DNA from: Rhodocytophaga rosea
GTDB lineage: Bacteria; Bacteroidota; Bacteroidia; Cytophagales; 172606-1
Length of the DNA: 64,000 nt
Direction: 5' to 3'
NCBI RefSeq assembly: GCF_010119975.1
Contig: NZ_CP048222.1
Location: 2,129,501 to 2,193,500 of the forward strand
A program made the position numbers and the translations under genes. The stretch's first letter is position 1. Each line of letters opens with the position of its first letter. The notes beneath the pieces are model-generated. The model was given only the letters and a program-made list of their open reading frames with translations, searched no databases and had not been told where the DNA came from. Below, piece by piece: positions 8,561 through 17,651 of this stretch.

Positions 8561-11440
8561 CTACTGTTTCGGCTCCAATACCTTCTTAATCAGTGCTTGC
8601 ACTTCATGATTCTGGTCGGAGTGCTCCATTTTTTCCAAGCGTTGTTGCAGGCTTTGCAGGGTTTTAACAGATTCCGCATTGTTGAGAGCCGCTACCCGCT
8701 GAATGGTAAAGGGCAATACCTGCGGCACTTTTGCCTTCATAGCCAGTTCAACTGCCCGGTTTATATCTATAGGCACTGTGGGTTCGAAGGCATACCAGAG
8801 CATCAAAGGCAGGTTATGATCGTCTTTGTCTTCGGCACGCTCAAGAAGTGCTTCCAGGGTAGGCCATCTTTTTTCCGGTGCCGTCCGCTGGATGGCAGAA
8901 CTCAGATATAAACGTACCAGGGCTGAGTTATCAGTTTTGGCTAATTCTGCAAAACGGGTAAGGGCTGCATCCGAAGCATTGTTGTCTTCAGATAAAAGTT
9001 GAATCGCCCAGCTGCGCATATATTCATTTTGGTGAGCTAATAATGGTAGCAGATCTTTCTCAGTCAATCCTTTCGTCACATGCAGTGTCCACAGTGCCCG
9101 GAGTTGTCTGGTCACATCCGGATTTTCGTTCAATATCTTCTTTAAGGCTTTGTGGACTTTCTTATTGCCACCCCGTTCCTGCAAAATAAGTCTGGAATTC
9201 CGTACGTACCATTCGTTGGGATACAATTGATAGTTGACCAGTTCCATATCAGAGGCTTTGGTCAGATCCACTTGCACCCATTTATCCGTTTCATGGCTGA
9301 TCTTAAAAATGCGGCCCATGGTTTTCTGGTGCACATCCGGATTAGGACTATGACACTGGTTTTTATCGTACCAGTCGATGGCAAATACAGAACCACTGCC
9401 ATCATAACGGAAGTTGAGCCACTGCGACCAGGTATCGTTAGTCAATAGGAAATCCTCCCCATGGCTAACCAGATAGCCGGAACCTTTGCGGTTGGGCAGA
9501 TCTACATTCACCCGGCTTCCGTGGATATTGTTCATAAAAATATGATTGCGGTACTCCTTAGGCCAGTTTTCGCTGCCCAGATAGATCATGGCACCGGCAT
9601 GGGCGTGGCCACCGCCTTTTGAGTTAGACCGGAAATTACCGGCATGTGGTCCTCTGTCGCCGATCCAGTGTACATGATCACCCGATTGTTTGATATCATC
9701 ATAGGTATAGGGATTAAAATGCTTGCCTGCCTGACGATGGTACCTGGCTCCCTGAATCACATGGAACATATGCGGAATCACACACACGGTGATAAAGGGA
9801 TGGCCATAGTCATTAAAGTCGATACCCCATGGATTGCTGGTTCCTTCGGCAAACAATTCAAACTTTTTAGTGGTGGGATGATAGCGCCATACACCGGCAT
9901 TGAGTTTGGTACGCTCAGCATCCGGGGCTCCTGGTTTTCCTACATTGGAATGGGTAAATACCCCATGCGTTCCATACAACCAGCCATCTGGCCCCCAGCG
10001 GAAATTATTAAGCATTTCATGGGTGTCTTCATAGCCCCATCCATCCAGCAGGATCTGCGGCGGACCAGCCGGTTTATCGCCGGATTTATCAATCGGAATA
10101 AACAGCAGATGGGGTGCCGAACCCAACCACACCCCTCCCATGCCTACTTCGATGGCACTGATCAGGTTGAGTCCTTCTGTAAAAACAATCCGTTTGTCTA
10201 AGCTGCCATCCCCATTGGTATCTTCAAAGATCAGAATGCGGTCTTTGCCTTTCCCTTCTGCAGCGCGGATGGGATAGGTATGCGCCTCCACCACCCAAAG
10301 CCTTCCTTTGGCATCTATGGTAAAACTAATGGGACGGATCACATCCGGTTCAGCAGCTGCCAGCTTTACAGAAAAGCCTTTTTGTGTGGTCATGCTCTTA
10401 GCGGCTTCTGTTCCGGAAAGCCCGGAATGCACAATGGGATCAAGGGGAGGAAGAATAATAATATCTGTCTGCTTAAGCTCGTTCGGGAAATTGGGGCGGG
10501 TGGAATAAAACTGAAAATCATCGAAATTGATGTGCGCAAATTTATCATCTCCAATATAAGGAATCTGCGAAATACCGGTTTCATTATCAACCAGCCGGAT
10601 AAAAATTTCCTTGTTTTGCAAGTCAGATAAATCCACTACTACCGGCTGCAAGGTAGCCCGTCCGGAACCGGTGATCTGGAAGAAAACTTCATTATTATCT
10701 GTTCTCACCAGTTCTACCCTGGTATCCTGCAGGGCCCCTCCGGAAACTTTGAAAGCGGCAAAGGGATGCGTAACTGTAAAAGGAACGGAAGAGAGTGTAC
10801 CGGTTCTTTTGTAATTTTTTGTACCGCCGCTGGTAATAAAATACTTCCCCGACATATTGATCCGCTGATCGTTTTCATGTACCGGAGAAGGATCAGTTGA
10901 TATTAAAGCCTCCGTAAAGGCATCTCCTGTGGCTGTCCAGTCATTAGTTGTCCCATTTTCAAAACCAAGATTTAAGGCTTTGTTATTCTTTTTGGGGATA
11001 AATCCAGCGATCACAACTTCTGTAATAATGGCTCCTTCTACTATTTCAAATTTGCCTACCATCCCGGCAGCCCTATGTCCTGGAATGGAGCAGAAATAGG
11101 TATCACTCTGATCGGCTTTGAATACAATGCTGGTGGTGTCTCCTTTCTGGGCAAGGGTTTTGCTTTTCAGTCCCATATTTTCCAGGGCAATATCGTGGGT
11201 CATGTTTTCACCATTCACAATCCGGATGCGTACCATATCGCCCTTGTTGGCCTGCAATACCGGATTTCGTTTACCATCCGGGCCGAAATATCCGAGCATA
11301 GTCGCTTGCAGAGTATATTCCCTGTTGGCAGCAACTTTTCCGTATCTGGCAACATCAGGACCAGGAGTTGAGCTATAGGCAGTTGAATACAGAAAAACAG
11401 TAAATAAAAAAAAGGTGAACAAACGGGGTAAGGTCATCAT
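8561..11440 (-). CDS. Cupredoxin - PVC-type dehydrogenase propeller - HEAT fusion protein
   Basis: 959 aa, secreted (signal peptide at residues 1-23). Order of parts: a blue-copper-like cupredoxin at about 30-135 with candidate copper ligands His (NMTHDIAL), Cys and His (YFCSIPGH) and Met (AAGMVG); a beta-sandwich linker at about 150-320 starting NLGFENGTTNDW; a six-bladed glucose-dehydrogenase-like propeller of the kind called membrane-bound dehydrogenase in Planctomycetes/Verrucomicrobia, about 340-725 (GFSVKLAAAEPDVIRP, NPWGIDFNDYGH, DHVHWIGDRGPHAGNFR); and HEAT-like helical repeats to the end. No CxxCH heme site is present, so electrons may leave through the copper domain (inference). Substrate unknown. 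Confidence 0.8.
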   Translation of the reverse strand: MMTLPRLFTFFLFTVFLYSTAYSSTPGPDVARYGKVAANREYTLQATMLGYFGPDGKRNPVLQANKGDMVRIRIVNGENMTHDIALENMGLKSKTLAQKGDTTSIVFKADQSDTYFCSIPGHRAAGMVGKFEIVEGAIITEVVIAGFIPKKNNKALNLGFENGTTNDWTATGDAFTEALISTDPSPVHENDQRINMSGKYFITSGGTKNYKRTGTLSSVPFTVTHPFAAFKVSGGALQDTRVELVRTDNNEVFFQITGSGRATLQPVVVDLSDLQNKEIFIRLVDNETGISQIPYIGDDKFAHINFDDFQFYSTRPNFPNELKQTDIIILPPLDPIVHSGLSGTEAAKSMTTQKGFSVKLAAAEPDVIRPISFTIDAKGRLWVVEAHTYPIRAAEGKGKDRILIFEDTNGDGSLDKRIVFTEGLNLISAIEVGMGGVWLGSAPHLLFIPIDKSGDKPAGPPQILLDGWGYEDTHEMLNNFRWGPDGWLYGTHGVFTHSNVGKPGAPDAERTKLNAGVWRYHPTTKKFELFAEGTSNPWGIDFNDYGHPFITVCVIPHMFHVIQGARYHRQAGKHFNPYTYDDIKQSGDHVHWIGDRGPHAGNFRSNSKGGGHAHAGAMIYLGSENWPKEYRNHIFMNNIHGSRVNVDLPNRKGSGYLVSHGEDFLLTNDTWSQWLNFRYDGSGSVFAIDWYDKNQCHSPNPDVHQKTMGRIFKISHETDKWVQVDLTKASDMELVNYQLYPNEWYVRNSRLILQERGGNKKVHKALKKILNENPDVTRQLRALWTLHVTKGLTEKDLLPLLAHQNEYMRSWAIQLLSEDNNASDAALTRFAELAKTDNSALVRLYLSSAIQRTAPEKRWPTLEALLERAEDKDDHNLPLMLWYAFEPTVPIDINRAVELAMKAKVPQVLPFTIQRVAALNNAESVKTLQSLQQRLEKMEHSDQNHEVQALIKKVLEPKQ

Positions 11441-11715
11441 ATCAGTGGTTTGTTGGAATTCAAATTAATGATCAATTCAGCATTGAAAACATTTAGTAAA
11501 AAGCAGACTTTCTCTTTTGTCCATTGTAGTGAATACGCTCAGAAAGTGCGGATAAATATAATAAAAAATGTATAAAGTTTGATTAAAAGAAGAGATTCCT
11601 TGCTTGCACTCTTATTTCTGATTTCCCACTGCATTATATTTACCAGCCATTGATGTTTGATCAAAAGCACTGTAAATTAGCTTATTGAAATTAGCTCATA
11701 TCCCGGCTGGTAACT

Positions 11716-12555
11716 ATGGCCATTTATACATTCAGGTTGAAGCAACTCACAGAGAAAAGTCCGTATCACCCGGATGTGCCACTGTTTCTGGTGCTGATCC
11801 CTTGCATAAGTGCATTTAATTATTATCTCACTTATTCAAAAATTGCCTTCAACTGGTATCTGTTGCTCACTTTTACGATTGATACCGTCCAAGGCTATCT
11901 GGCCTGGCTTGGGGCGAGGGCGGTTATTCTGTATTTAGACAAGAAATTTCCGTATGAAAATAATCCTGCTCAACGGATCTTAATTCAGATAGCCAGTACC
12001 TGTGTCATCAGTTTATCTATCATTAGTATACTTACTGAACTGGTCAGCTGGATTGTAAGAGGCAGGCCGGCGCTATTGAATTTTTATACCAACGATTTAT
12101 TTATCATCAGCATCTGGTTCCTGGTGATTAATGGCATTTATATCGGGCTGTATTATTACCGGCAGCTACAGAAGTCGGAAGATCAACGTAAGGAAGAAAG
12201 CCGCATTATTGCGCAAGGGTTTTCGGTAAAAGTGGGCAAGCAAAACATATGGCTCAATTTTGATGACCTGACTGGCTTTTATGTGGACGAAAACTATGTA
12301 ATGGCCAGCCACAAACAAGGACAGAAATATTGCCTGGAGCAATCACTCGATAAACTCGAAAAAACCTTACCAACTACATTCTTCTTCCGGCTCAACCGCC
12401 AGTTTATTATCCACCGCCAGATCATTTCTGGCTTCAAACGTTCCGACAATGGAAAGATATTGGTGCTGCTCAATGGGGGCGAAAGCTTTCCTGCCGAAGT
12501 ACCGGTAAGCCGTACCAAAGCACCTGCCTTTAAAACCTGGTTCGAGCCAGCCTGA
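11716..12555 (+). CDS. Membrane-anchored LytTR-family transcriptional regulator
   Basis: 279 aa. Residues 1-155 contain four hydrophobic stretches that look like membrane helices (VPLFLVLIPCISAFNYYL; WYLLLTFTIDTVQGYLAWLG; ILIQIASTCVISLSIIS; LFIISIWFLVINGIYIG). The C-terminal 100 residues are a LytTR DNA-binding domain: IWLNFDDLTGFYVDENYVMA, LDKLEKTLPTTFFFRLNRQFIIH, ending in VPVSRTKAPAFKTWF. There is no receiver or kinase domain, so this would be a one-component membrane regulator. It is divergent from the cupredoxin-dehydrogenase gene across a 275-base gap, which contains no gene I can see. Confidence 0.85.
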   Translation: MAIYTFRLKQLTEKSPYHPDVPLFLVLIPCISAFNYYLTYSKIAFNWYLLLTFTIDTVQGYLAWLGARAVILYLDKKFPYENNPAQRILIQIASTCVISLSIISILTELVSWIVRGRPALLNFYTNDLFIISIWFLVINGIYIGLYYYRQLQKSEDQRKEESRIIAQGFSVKVGKQNIWLNFDDLTGFYVDENYVMASHKQGQKYCLEQSLDKLEKTLPTTFFFRLNRQFIIHRQIISGFKRSDNGKILVLLNGGESFPAEVPVSRTKAPAFKTWFEPA

Positions 12556-12587
12556 ACACCTACAGTTCGCCTGCCAAATTGCTACAT

Positions 12588-12615
12588 TTCGCCAATAAAC
12601 CTACCTATTGGCGAA
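12588..12615. terminator. Hairpin after the LytTR gene
   Basis: Perfect 10-base arms TTCGCCAATA and TATTGGCGAA around an 8-base loop, 33 bases after the LytTR stop. No T-run follows, so it may be a processing or regulatory hairpin and not a true intrinsic terminator. Confidence 0.4.
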
Positions 12616-12663
12616 GCAGAAGGGTATTTCCATGTATAATATTGCCTAACAAAACTTCCGCAT

Positions 12664-13263
12664 ATGAAAAAGAAATTAATTGGATTAGTAATGGCCTGCT
12701 GCCTGACATTTTGCCTGCTGGCCCAAACAGACTCTGGAAAAAGTTACCATAATTTTCCAATCATTGTGACGTTACAGTTCCACTCCCTAACCCTCCCTTT
12801 CAAGGATATTAAAACTAACTTTGCCAACATTGGTATTGGACTTGGAACCGAGGTAAGCTTAAATGGCAAACCCAACTGGGTACAACAATTACAAGTGTTA
12901 TGGTTCCGCAATAAGGCGGCAGGAAATGGTATATTTTTTTACACCCAAACGGCCTGGCGGCCTGCCATGGCATCGTATGTATACAGCGAACTCAAAGCAG
13001 GCGCTGGCTATATGCTGGCGTTCCATCCGGTAGAATCCTATAAGCCGGTGAATGGAAAATGGGAACCAGTAGGGCGTATTGGAAAAGGTATGCTGGCATT
13101 CCCGGTAGGCGTATCCGTAGGATATCACGATTCTTCTTCCCAAACAAATGTTTCGCCCTTTGCCAGTTATCAATTTTTACTGCTCACAGATTATAATAAA
13201 AGTATTACCCTGATTCCACAAACCCTGGTGCAGGTAGGCACCAGAATTCATCCCAATTATTAA
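12664..13263 (+). CDS. Small secreted, probably outer-membrane, hypothetical protein
   Basis: 199 aa with a signal peptide (MKKKLIGLVMACCLTFCLLAQ). The mature part alternates polar and hydrophobic residues (VTLQFHSLTLPF, NIGIGLGTEVSL, WVQQLQVLWF, GNGIFFYTQTAW, FPVGVSVGYH, LIPQTLVQVGTRI), which suggests amphipathic beta-strands of a small outer-membrane barrel. No family recognised. Sits 63 bases before the serine hydrolase gene on the same strand, so the two may form a unit. Confidence 0.65.
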   Translation: MKKKLIGLVMACCLTFCLLAQTDSGKSYHNFPIIVTLQFHSLTLPFKDIKTNFANIGIGLGTEVSLNGKPNWVQQLQVLWFRNKAAGNGIFFYTQTAWRPAMASYVYSELKAGAGYMLAFHPVESYKPVNGKWEPVGRIGKGMLAFPVGVSVGYHDSSSQTNVSPFASYQFLLLTDYNKSITLIPQTLVQVGTRIHPNY

Positions 13264-13326
13264 ACCTTGCCCTGCCTTGCAGAGATTGCAGTTCTTCCAC
13301 CTGATAAATTATAAACTCATTTATCC

Positions 13327-14502
13327 ATGAAACGCTTTTTTACATTGTCTTTCCATTTATGCTTAATCCTCGGCAGTTGTGCGCCTTACTTAAAAGATCT
13401 GCCGGTAAAAACTTGTGAGGAGTCTTCTGAAACCATCAATCCCAATTTTCCGGGAGCCAATGAAATGCAACAAGCATTACAGGAATTAGTCAGCAATGGG
13501 ATTCCTGGCGTATCCTTGGCGGTTTATTCACCCGATGGCTGGTGGGCTTCCGCAGCAGGATTGGCAAAAATCGAAGATAATACGCTAATGCAGCCTTGCC
13601 ATCTGCAATACACACAGAGTGTGTCGAAAACCTATATGGCAGTAGCTGTGCTGAAATTAGTAGAACAAGGCAAAATCAGTCTGGGTGATCCCATTACCAA
13701 ACATCTACCGGCCAGATACAGCCGCTATATTACCAGTGCAGATAAAATAACCGTACAAATGCTACTCAACCATACGTCTGGCATTCCGGAATACAACTTC
13801 ACACCTGCCTATGTAACGTATTTCCTGCAACATCCCACGCATTATTTCTCTGCCGAGGATTACCTGAAATATATCGAAGGCAAAGATTTAGATTTTACGC
13901 CTGGCAGTAAATATTCCTATCGAAACACCAATTATGTCATTCTGTCTCTCATGGCTGATGCGATTACTGGCGACCATGCGAAGTTTATCACTGAAACCAT
14001 TATTACTCCATTAGGGCTTACCCAAACATTTTACAGAAATCAAAGCGGATATCCCAACTATCCGCATATTACCAATTCCTACTGGGACCGGTATAGCAAC
14101 GGAATTGTAGAGAACATTTCACAGATGCAACTCACCAATGTGGCCTCTATGGTGGGCGACGATGGTATTGTGGTATCTCCGGGAGATGCAGTGAAATTTC
14201 TCAGAGGTTTAATGGAAGGAAAACTATTATCAGCAGCTACGATGGAAAAAATGCAAACCTGGGTACTCAACAGCAAAGGGGAACCGGCCTATGGACTAGG
14301 ATTAGCTCATGCCAAAGTGAATGGATACACGGCTTATGGGCATTCCGGCGGCGGAATCGGAGCAGGTTGCCAGTTGTATTATTTTCCGGAGAAAAACTTG
14401 TATATGTATATCGCTATCAATCTGGGAACCGTTACAAACAGCCCTTTACATCAACATGTAGGAACAACACTCGATACAATTTTTACGGCTTTACTGAAGT
14501 AG
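13327..14502 (+). CDS. Class C beta-lactamase-family serine hydrolase (lipoprotein)
   Basis: 391 aa. A lipoprotein signal ends at a lipobox (LILGSC). The penicillin-binding/class C fold is marked by SxxK (SVSK in YTQSVSKTYMAVAV, near residue 100), YxN (YRN in YSYRNTNYVIL, near 200) and an HxG third motif (GHSGGG, near 340). Such stand-alone proteins act as D-aminopeptidases, esterases or peptidoglycan carboxypeptidases; true beta-lactamase action is not implied. Located in the periplasm or anchored to a membrane. Confidence 0.85.
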   Translation: MKRFFTLSFHLCLILGSCAPYLKDLPVKTCEESSETINPNFPGANEMQQALQELVSNGIPGVSLAVYSPDGWWASAAGLAKIEDNTLMQPCHLQYTQSVSKTYMAVAVLKLVEQGKISLGDPITKHLPARYSRYITSADKITVQMLLNHTSGIPEYNFTPAYVTYFLQHPTHYFSAEDYLKYIEGKDLDFTPGSKYSYRNTNYVILSLMADAITGDHAKFITETIITPLGLTQTFYRNQSGYPNYPHITNSYWDRYSNGIVENISQMQLTNVASMVGDDGIVVSPGDAVKFLRGLMEGKLLSAATMEKMQTWVLNSKGEPAYGLGLAHAKVNGYTAYGHSGGGIGAGCQLYYFPEKNLYMYIAINLGTVTNSPLHQHVGTTLDTIFTALLK

Positions 14503-14774
14503 ATTGTTTGCCTACAATTAAGGCGTATTGTCAATTTATATCCCTTTCGTAGAACAGGAGAATTCTTTTTTCATAAGCAGCTTATTCTATTTCCTCAAAA
14601 TGTTTACAGAAAATGCAATCAAAATAGCTGTCTGTACGTATGTGCAGGAAGTGTAAGCAGTTCCTGTAATGCCACCTGCACTGTGTAAAAGATTTGCACA
14701 TATTGTTATCCACTGGAAGATGTTAAAGGATACAGGACAAATTTGAAAGTAATACCTAAACAGAAAGGATTTTT

Positions 14775-15932
14775 ATGCTAGCTATGAATTACCGGGGGCC
14801 GCAGCGGGTCCGGATTGACCACAAACCCATCCCTGAAATACTACACCCTCAGGATGCGATTGTTAAGGTTACCCGTTCGTGTATCTGCGGGTCTGATTTG
14901 CATTTGTACAATGGGAATGTACCCGATACTCGTGTCGGCATGACCTTCGGGCATGAATTTATCGGCATTGTAGAAGAAATAGGTTCAGATGTACAGAAAT
15001 TGAAAGTAGGCGATCATGTAATCGTACCTTTTAACATTTCCTGCGGAAAATGCGCTTTTTGTAAACAAGGTTTGTATGGAAATTGCCATGAGTCTAATCC
15101 GCAGGCTACAGCTGTAGGAGGTATTTTTGGTTATTCCCACACTGCAGGAGGCTACGATGGTGGCCAGGCAGAATATGTACGGGTACCCTACGCCGATGTG
15201 GGACCAACTGTGATTCCTCCAGGTATGGACCTGGACGATGCTGTATTGTTAACTGATGTAGTGCCAACTGGTTACCAGGCAGCAGAAATGGGCGGTATTC
15301 AACCTGGCGATACGGTAGTGGTTTTCGGAGCCGGACCAGTTGGAATTATGGCCGCCAGGTGTTCCTGGTTGTTTGGAGCCGGACGGGTTATTGTACTCGA
15401 CCATATAGATTATCGCCTGGAATTTGTAAAAAACTATGCCAACTGTGAGGCTTATAACTTCAAAGAAGACATGAATGACCCAGTGGTGTTTATAAAGAAA
15501 ACCACCGACTGGATGGGAGCCGATGTGTGTATTGATGCTGTAGGTGCCGAAGCAGCCGGAAACGCCATGCAGACCATTACCGGCCGGAAAATGCTATTAC
15601 AGGCTGGTTCTGCTACTGCTGTGCACTGGGCGATTAATTCTGTAAAAAAAGGCGGTATTGTATCCATCGTAGGTGTGTATGGACCAACGGATAACCTGGT
15701 TCCAATAGGAAATGTCGTAAACAAAGGACTTACCATACGGGCAAATCAAGCATCAGTTAAACGCTTGTTGCCCAGACTGATTTCCCATGTTCAGAATGGT
15801 ATTCTTAATCCCAAAGCCTTAATTACCCACCGGGTGCCTTTGGAAGAAGTATCTGATGCTTACCGAATATTTTCAGACAAGCTGGATAATTGTATCAAAC
15901 CAGTTCTTATTCCACCATCAGCCAGATCTTAA
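14775..15932 (+). CDS. Zinc-dependent alcohol dehydrogenase (formaldehyde dehydrogenase-like)
   Basis: 385 aa, cytosolic medium-chain dehydrogenase. Catalytic zinc ligands: Cys in SCICGSDLH, His-Glu in FGHEF, and an Asp-containing third region (LLTDVVPTG). Structural zinc lobe: four cysteines in CGKCAFCKQGLYGNC. NAD(P) site: VVVFGAGPVGIMAA, with an acidic residue at the following strand end (VIVLDHI), favouring NAD. Overall closest to glutathione-independent formaldehyde dehydrogenase-like enzymes. An AAAGGA ribosome site lies just before the ATG at 14775. Two short genes follow immediately (11 and 5 bases), probably one operon closed by the hairpin at 16470. Confidence 0.88.
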   Translation: MLAMNYRGPQRVRIDHKPIPEILHPQDAIVKVTRSCICGSDLHLYNGNVPDTRVGMTFGHEFIGIVEEIGSDVQKLKVGDHVIVPFNISCGKCAFCKQGLYGNCHESNPQATAVGGIFGYSHTAGGYDGGQAEYVRVPYADVGPTVIPPGMDLDDAVLLTDVVPTGYQAAEMGGIQPGDTVVVFGAGPVGIMAARCSWLFGAGRVIVLDHIDYRLEFVKNYANCEAYNFKEDMNDPVVFIKKTTDWMGADVCIDAVGAEAAGNAMQTITGRKMLLQAGSATAVHWAINSVKKGGIVSIVGVYGPTDNLVPIGNVVNKGLTIRANQASVKRLLPRLISHVQNGILNPKALITHRVPLEEVSDAYRIFSDKLDNCIKPVLIPPSARS

Positions 15933-15943
15933 ACTTTACAGAC

Positions 15944-16168
15944 ATGCAAAACGCAGCACATCAATATTCTCATATTAAAGGCTGGGGCGTAGACATAGAT
16001 CCTAAAAACGATCCTACCTATCCCATCAAACACCGCACCGACGAAGAACAGAAAGGTTATAGCTGGGACAGACCCACTCAGCAACCTGCAAGTGTAGAAG
16101 TACTTCATTCCAATGAACGTCCGAACATAAGCGCTGTATTTGGCACTTCCACACCCCTTCCGGCCTGA
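15944..16168 (+). CDS. Small hypothetical protein in alcohol dehydrogenase operon
   Basis: 74 aa starting at the ATG at 15944, 11 bases after the dehydrogenase stop. The frame is open upstream into the dehydrogenase gene, but that part is a shadow. The protein is hydrophilic, has no signal peptide or cysteine, and contains WGVDIDPKNDPTYPIKHRT and a Pro-rich tail; probably a small cytosolic or stress-type protein. I believe similar short genes accompany this dehydrogenase in other Cytophagales, but cannot verify it here. Confidence 0.65.
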   Translation: MQNAAHQYSHIKGWGVDIDPKNDPTYPIKHRTDEEQKGYSWDRPTQQPASVEVLHSNERPNISAVFGTSTPLPA

Positions 16169-16173
16169 GTGGA

Positions 16174-16443
16174 ATGATCCGCCGCTTTGCTTTCCGCTAC
16201 AGCGAATCCAGTTATGGACACTGGCTGCCGCTGTTGCTAGCCGACCGGGTGAATGTAGTAGAAGGGATTGTAGATGACCTCAGCCGGGGCCATGTTCCCA
16301 ATATATTTGCCGAAAAAGGCTGGAAAGCCGAATGGCAGCACAACCGGAAAGGGTTAGTCACCAAAGTAGTAGTTAGTGTACTGGTTACTACGGCAGTGGT
16401 AGTTTTGCTTTCCCGAAAAAACAAAGATTCCCGCGAGGATTAA
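16174..16443 (+). CDS. Small protein with one C-terminal membrane helix
   Basis: 89 aa, starting 5 bases after the previous stop. Residues 1-60 are mixed polar (RRFAFRYSESSYGHW, NVVEGIVDDLSRGHVPNIFAEKGW); residues 61-79 (LVTKVVVSVLVTTAVVVLL) form a single membrane helix followed by a charged SRKNKDSRED tail. No family recognised. Position and spacing put it in one transcript with the alcohol dehydrogenase. Confidence 0.65.
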   Translation: MIRRFAFRYSESSYGHWLPLLLADRVNVVEGIVDDLSRGHVPNIFAEKGWKAEWQHNRKGLVTKVVVSVLVTTAVVVLLSRKNKDSRED

Positions 16444-16469
16444 ATACTCTTAAGCAGGATTTCTCTTAA

Positions 16470-16508
16470 AGAAATAGCCTATAGACACTTGTTCTGTAGG
16501 CTATTTCT
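16470..16508 (+). terminator. Hairpin terminator of the alcohol dehydrogenase operon
   Basis: Perfect 12-base arms (AGAAATAGCCTA and TAGGCTATTTCT) around a 15-base loop, 26 bases after the last stop of the operon. The downstream side is T-rich (GTTTAATTG) but has no long T-run. Confidence 0.6.
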
Positions 16509-16558
16509 GTTTAATTGCTGTCTGAATTAATTCCCGATAGCAAGAACTAGCCTATTGT

Positions 16559-17464
16559 ATGAAGAACCTCCTCCACTTATGCCTTATTTTCCTGATATAC
16601 AGTGTAACCTGCTTTGGCCAGGAAAACAAAGTAAGCAATCCTTTTTTTGTATTCAACAATGGAATCAGTGATACAGCTGCCTACAAAACGCCCACAGCAC
16701 AAGTACAACTGGCGGCACAAATGGGTTTTGAGGGTGTAGAGAAAAACGGTCTGGCTGATTTTGATGCCTTTTACCAGGCTGTCAAAGAAAATAATCTGAA
16801 GCTCTATATGATGTATGTAGAAGTAAATCTGGATAATGAGCAACAACCTTACGATCGTCGCCTGGAAGAGGTATTCCGGAAAGTACAGGGAACAGAAGCA
16901 ATGCCCTGGCTCTATATTACCAGTAAGAAATACAAACCTTCCTCTGCTGAACAGGATGTAGTTGCTGTACCCATTTTGCAGGAAATTGCTGATCTGGCAA
17001 AACAATATAACCTTAAAGTAGCCTTATATCCGCATACCTGGTTCTGGCTGGAAACGGTAGCAGATGCCATCCGGGTGGCCGGAAAAGTAAATCGTCCTAA
17101 TTTTGGAATATCTTTTAATTTGCCGCATTTTCTGGCTACACAGTATTATGCCGGAGAAAGTCCGATACATAATTTCCAGTCTTGGGCAGAAAAAGCCAGA
17201 CCTTATTTATTTGCGGTAAGTGTGAACGGAGCCGATTATCCGCCTGCCGCTGCCGACCGCAGCAAGCTCTGGGATAGCCTCATTCAACCGCTGGGAGATG
17301 GAAATTATGATACTTATCAATACCTGAAAACTTTCTGGGATATGGAATTTACCGGCCCGGTTGGCCTGCAATGTTATAACATTAAAGAAGAGAAAACCAC
17401 CCATCTCAAAAAATCAGTGCGTACCTGGCAAGCATATAAGAAAAGGTATGCATCCGGAAAGTAA
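16559..17464 (+). CDS. Sugar phosphate isomerase/epimerase-like TIM-barrel protein (secreted)
   Basis: 301 aa with a signal peptide (MKNLLHLCLIFLIYSVTCFGQ). The mature part follows the xylose-isomerase-like TIM-barrel pattern: QVQLAAQMGFEGVEKNG early, NLKLYMMYVEV, ILQEIADLAKQYNLKVALYPHTWFWLET (conserved His after a strand), NFGISFNLPHF, and a final WDMEFTGPVGLQCYNI. Family members bind a divalent metal through Glu/Asp/His and act on sugars. The periplasmic location is common for Bacteroidota members, which often take part in glycan breakdown; substrate not assignable. Confidence 0.82.
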   Translation: MKNLLHLCLIFLIYSVTCFGQENKVSNPFFVFNNGISDTAAYKTPTAQVQLAAQMGFEGVEKNGLADFDAFYQAVKENNLKLYMMYVEVNLDNEQQPYDRRLEEVFRKVQGTEAMPWLYITSKKYKPSSAEQDVVAVPILQEIADLAKQYNLKVALYPHTWFWLETVADAIRVAGKVNRPNFGISFNLPHFLATQYYAGESPIHNFQSWAEKARPYLFAVSVNGADYPPAAADRSKLWDSLIQPLGDGNYDTYQYLKTFWDMEFTGPVGLQCYNIKEEKTTHLKKSVRTWQAYKKRYASGK

Positions 17465-17651
17465 GCTCGCAAAGCAGGAGAAGGAAAAATCAAAACTGCC
17501 TTAACAACTGATTTTACTGATAAACATTCATTTTCTTACTTTCTGTAATTCCGTCCATACACAGCTTCGCTTCTGGCTTTAAACTAATTCCCTATCTTAG
17601 CTTTTTCCATGGCACAGGGTTTGCCTATCCGAGATAATAAATGCTCATCTT

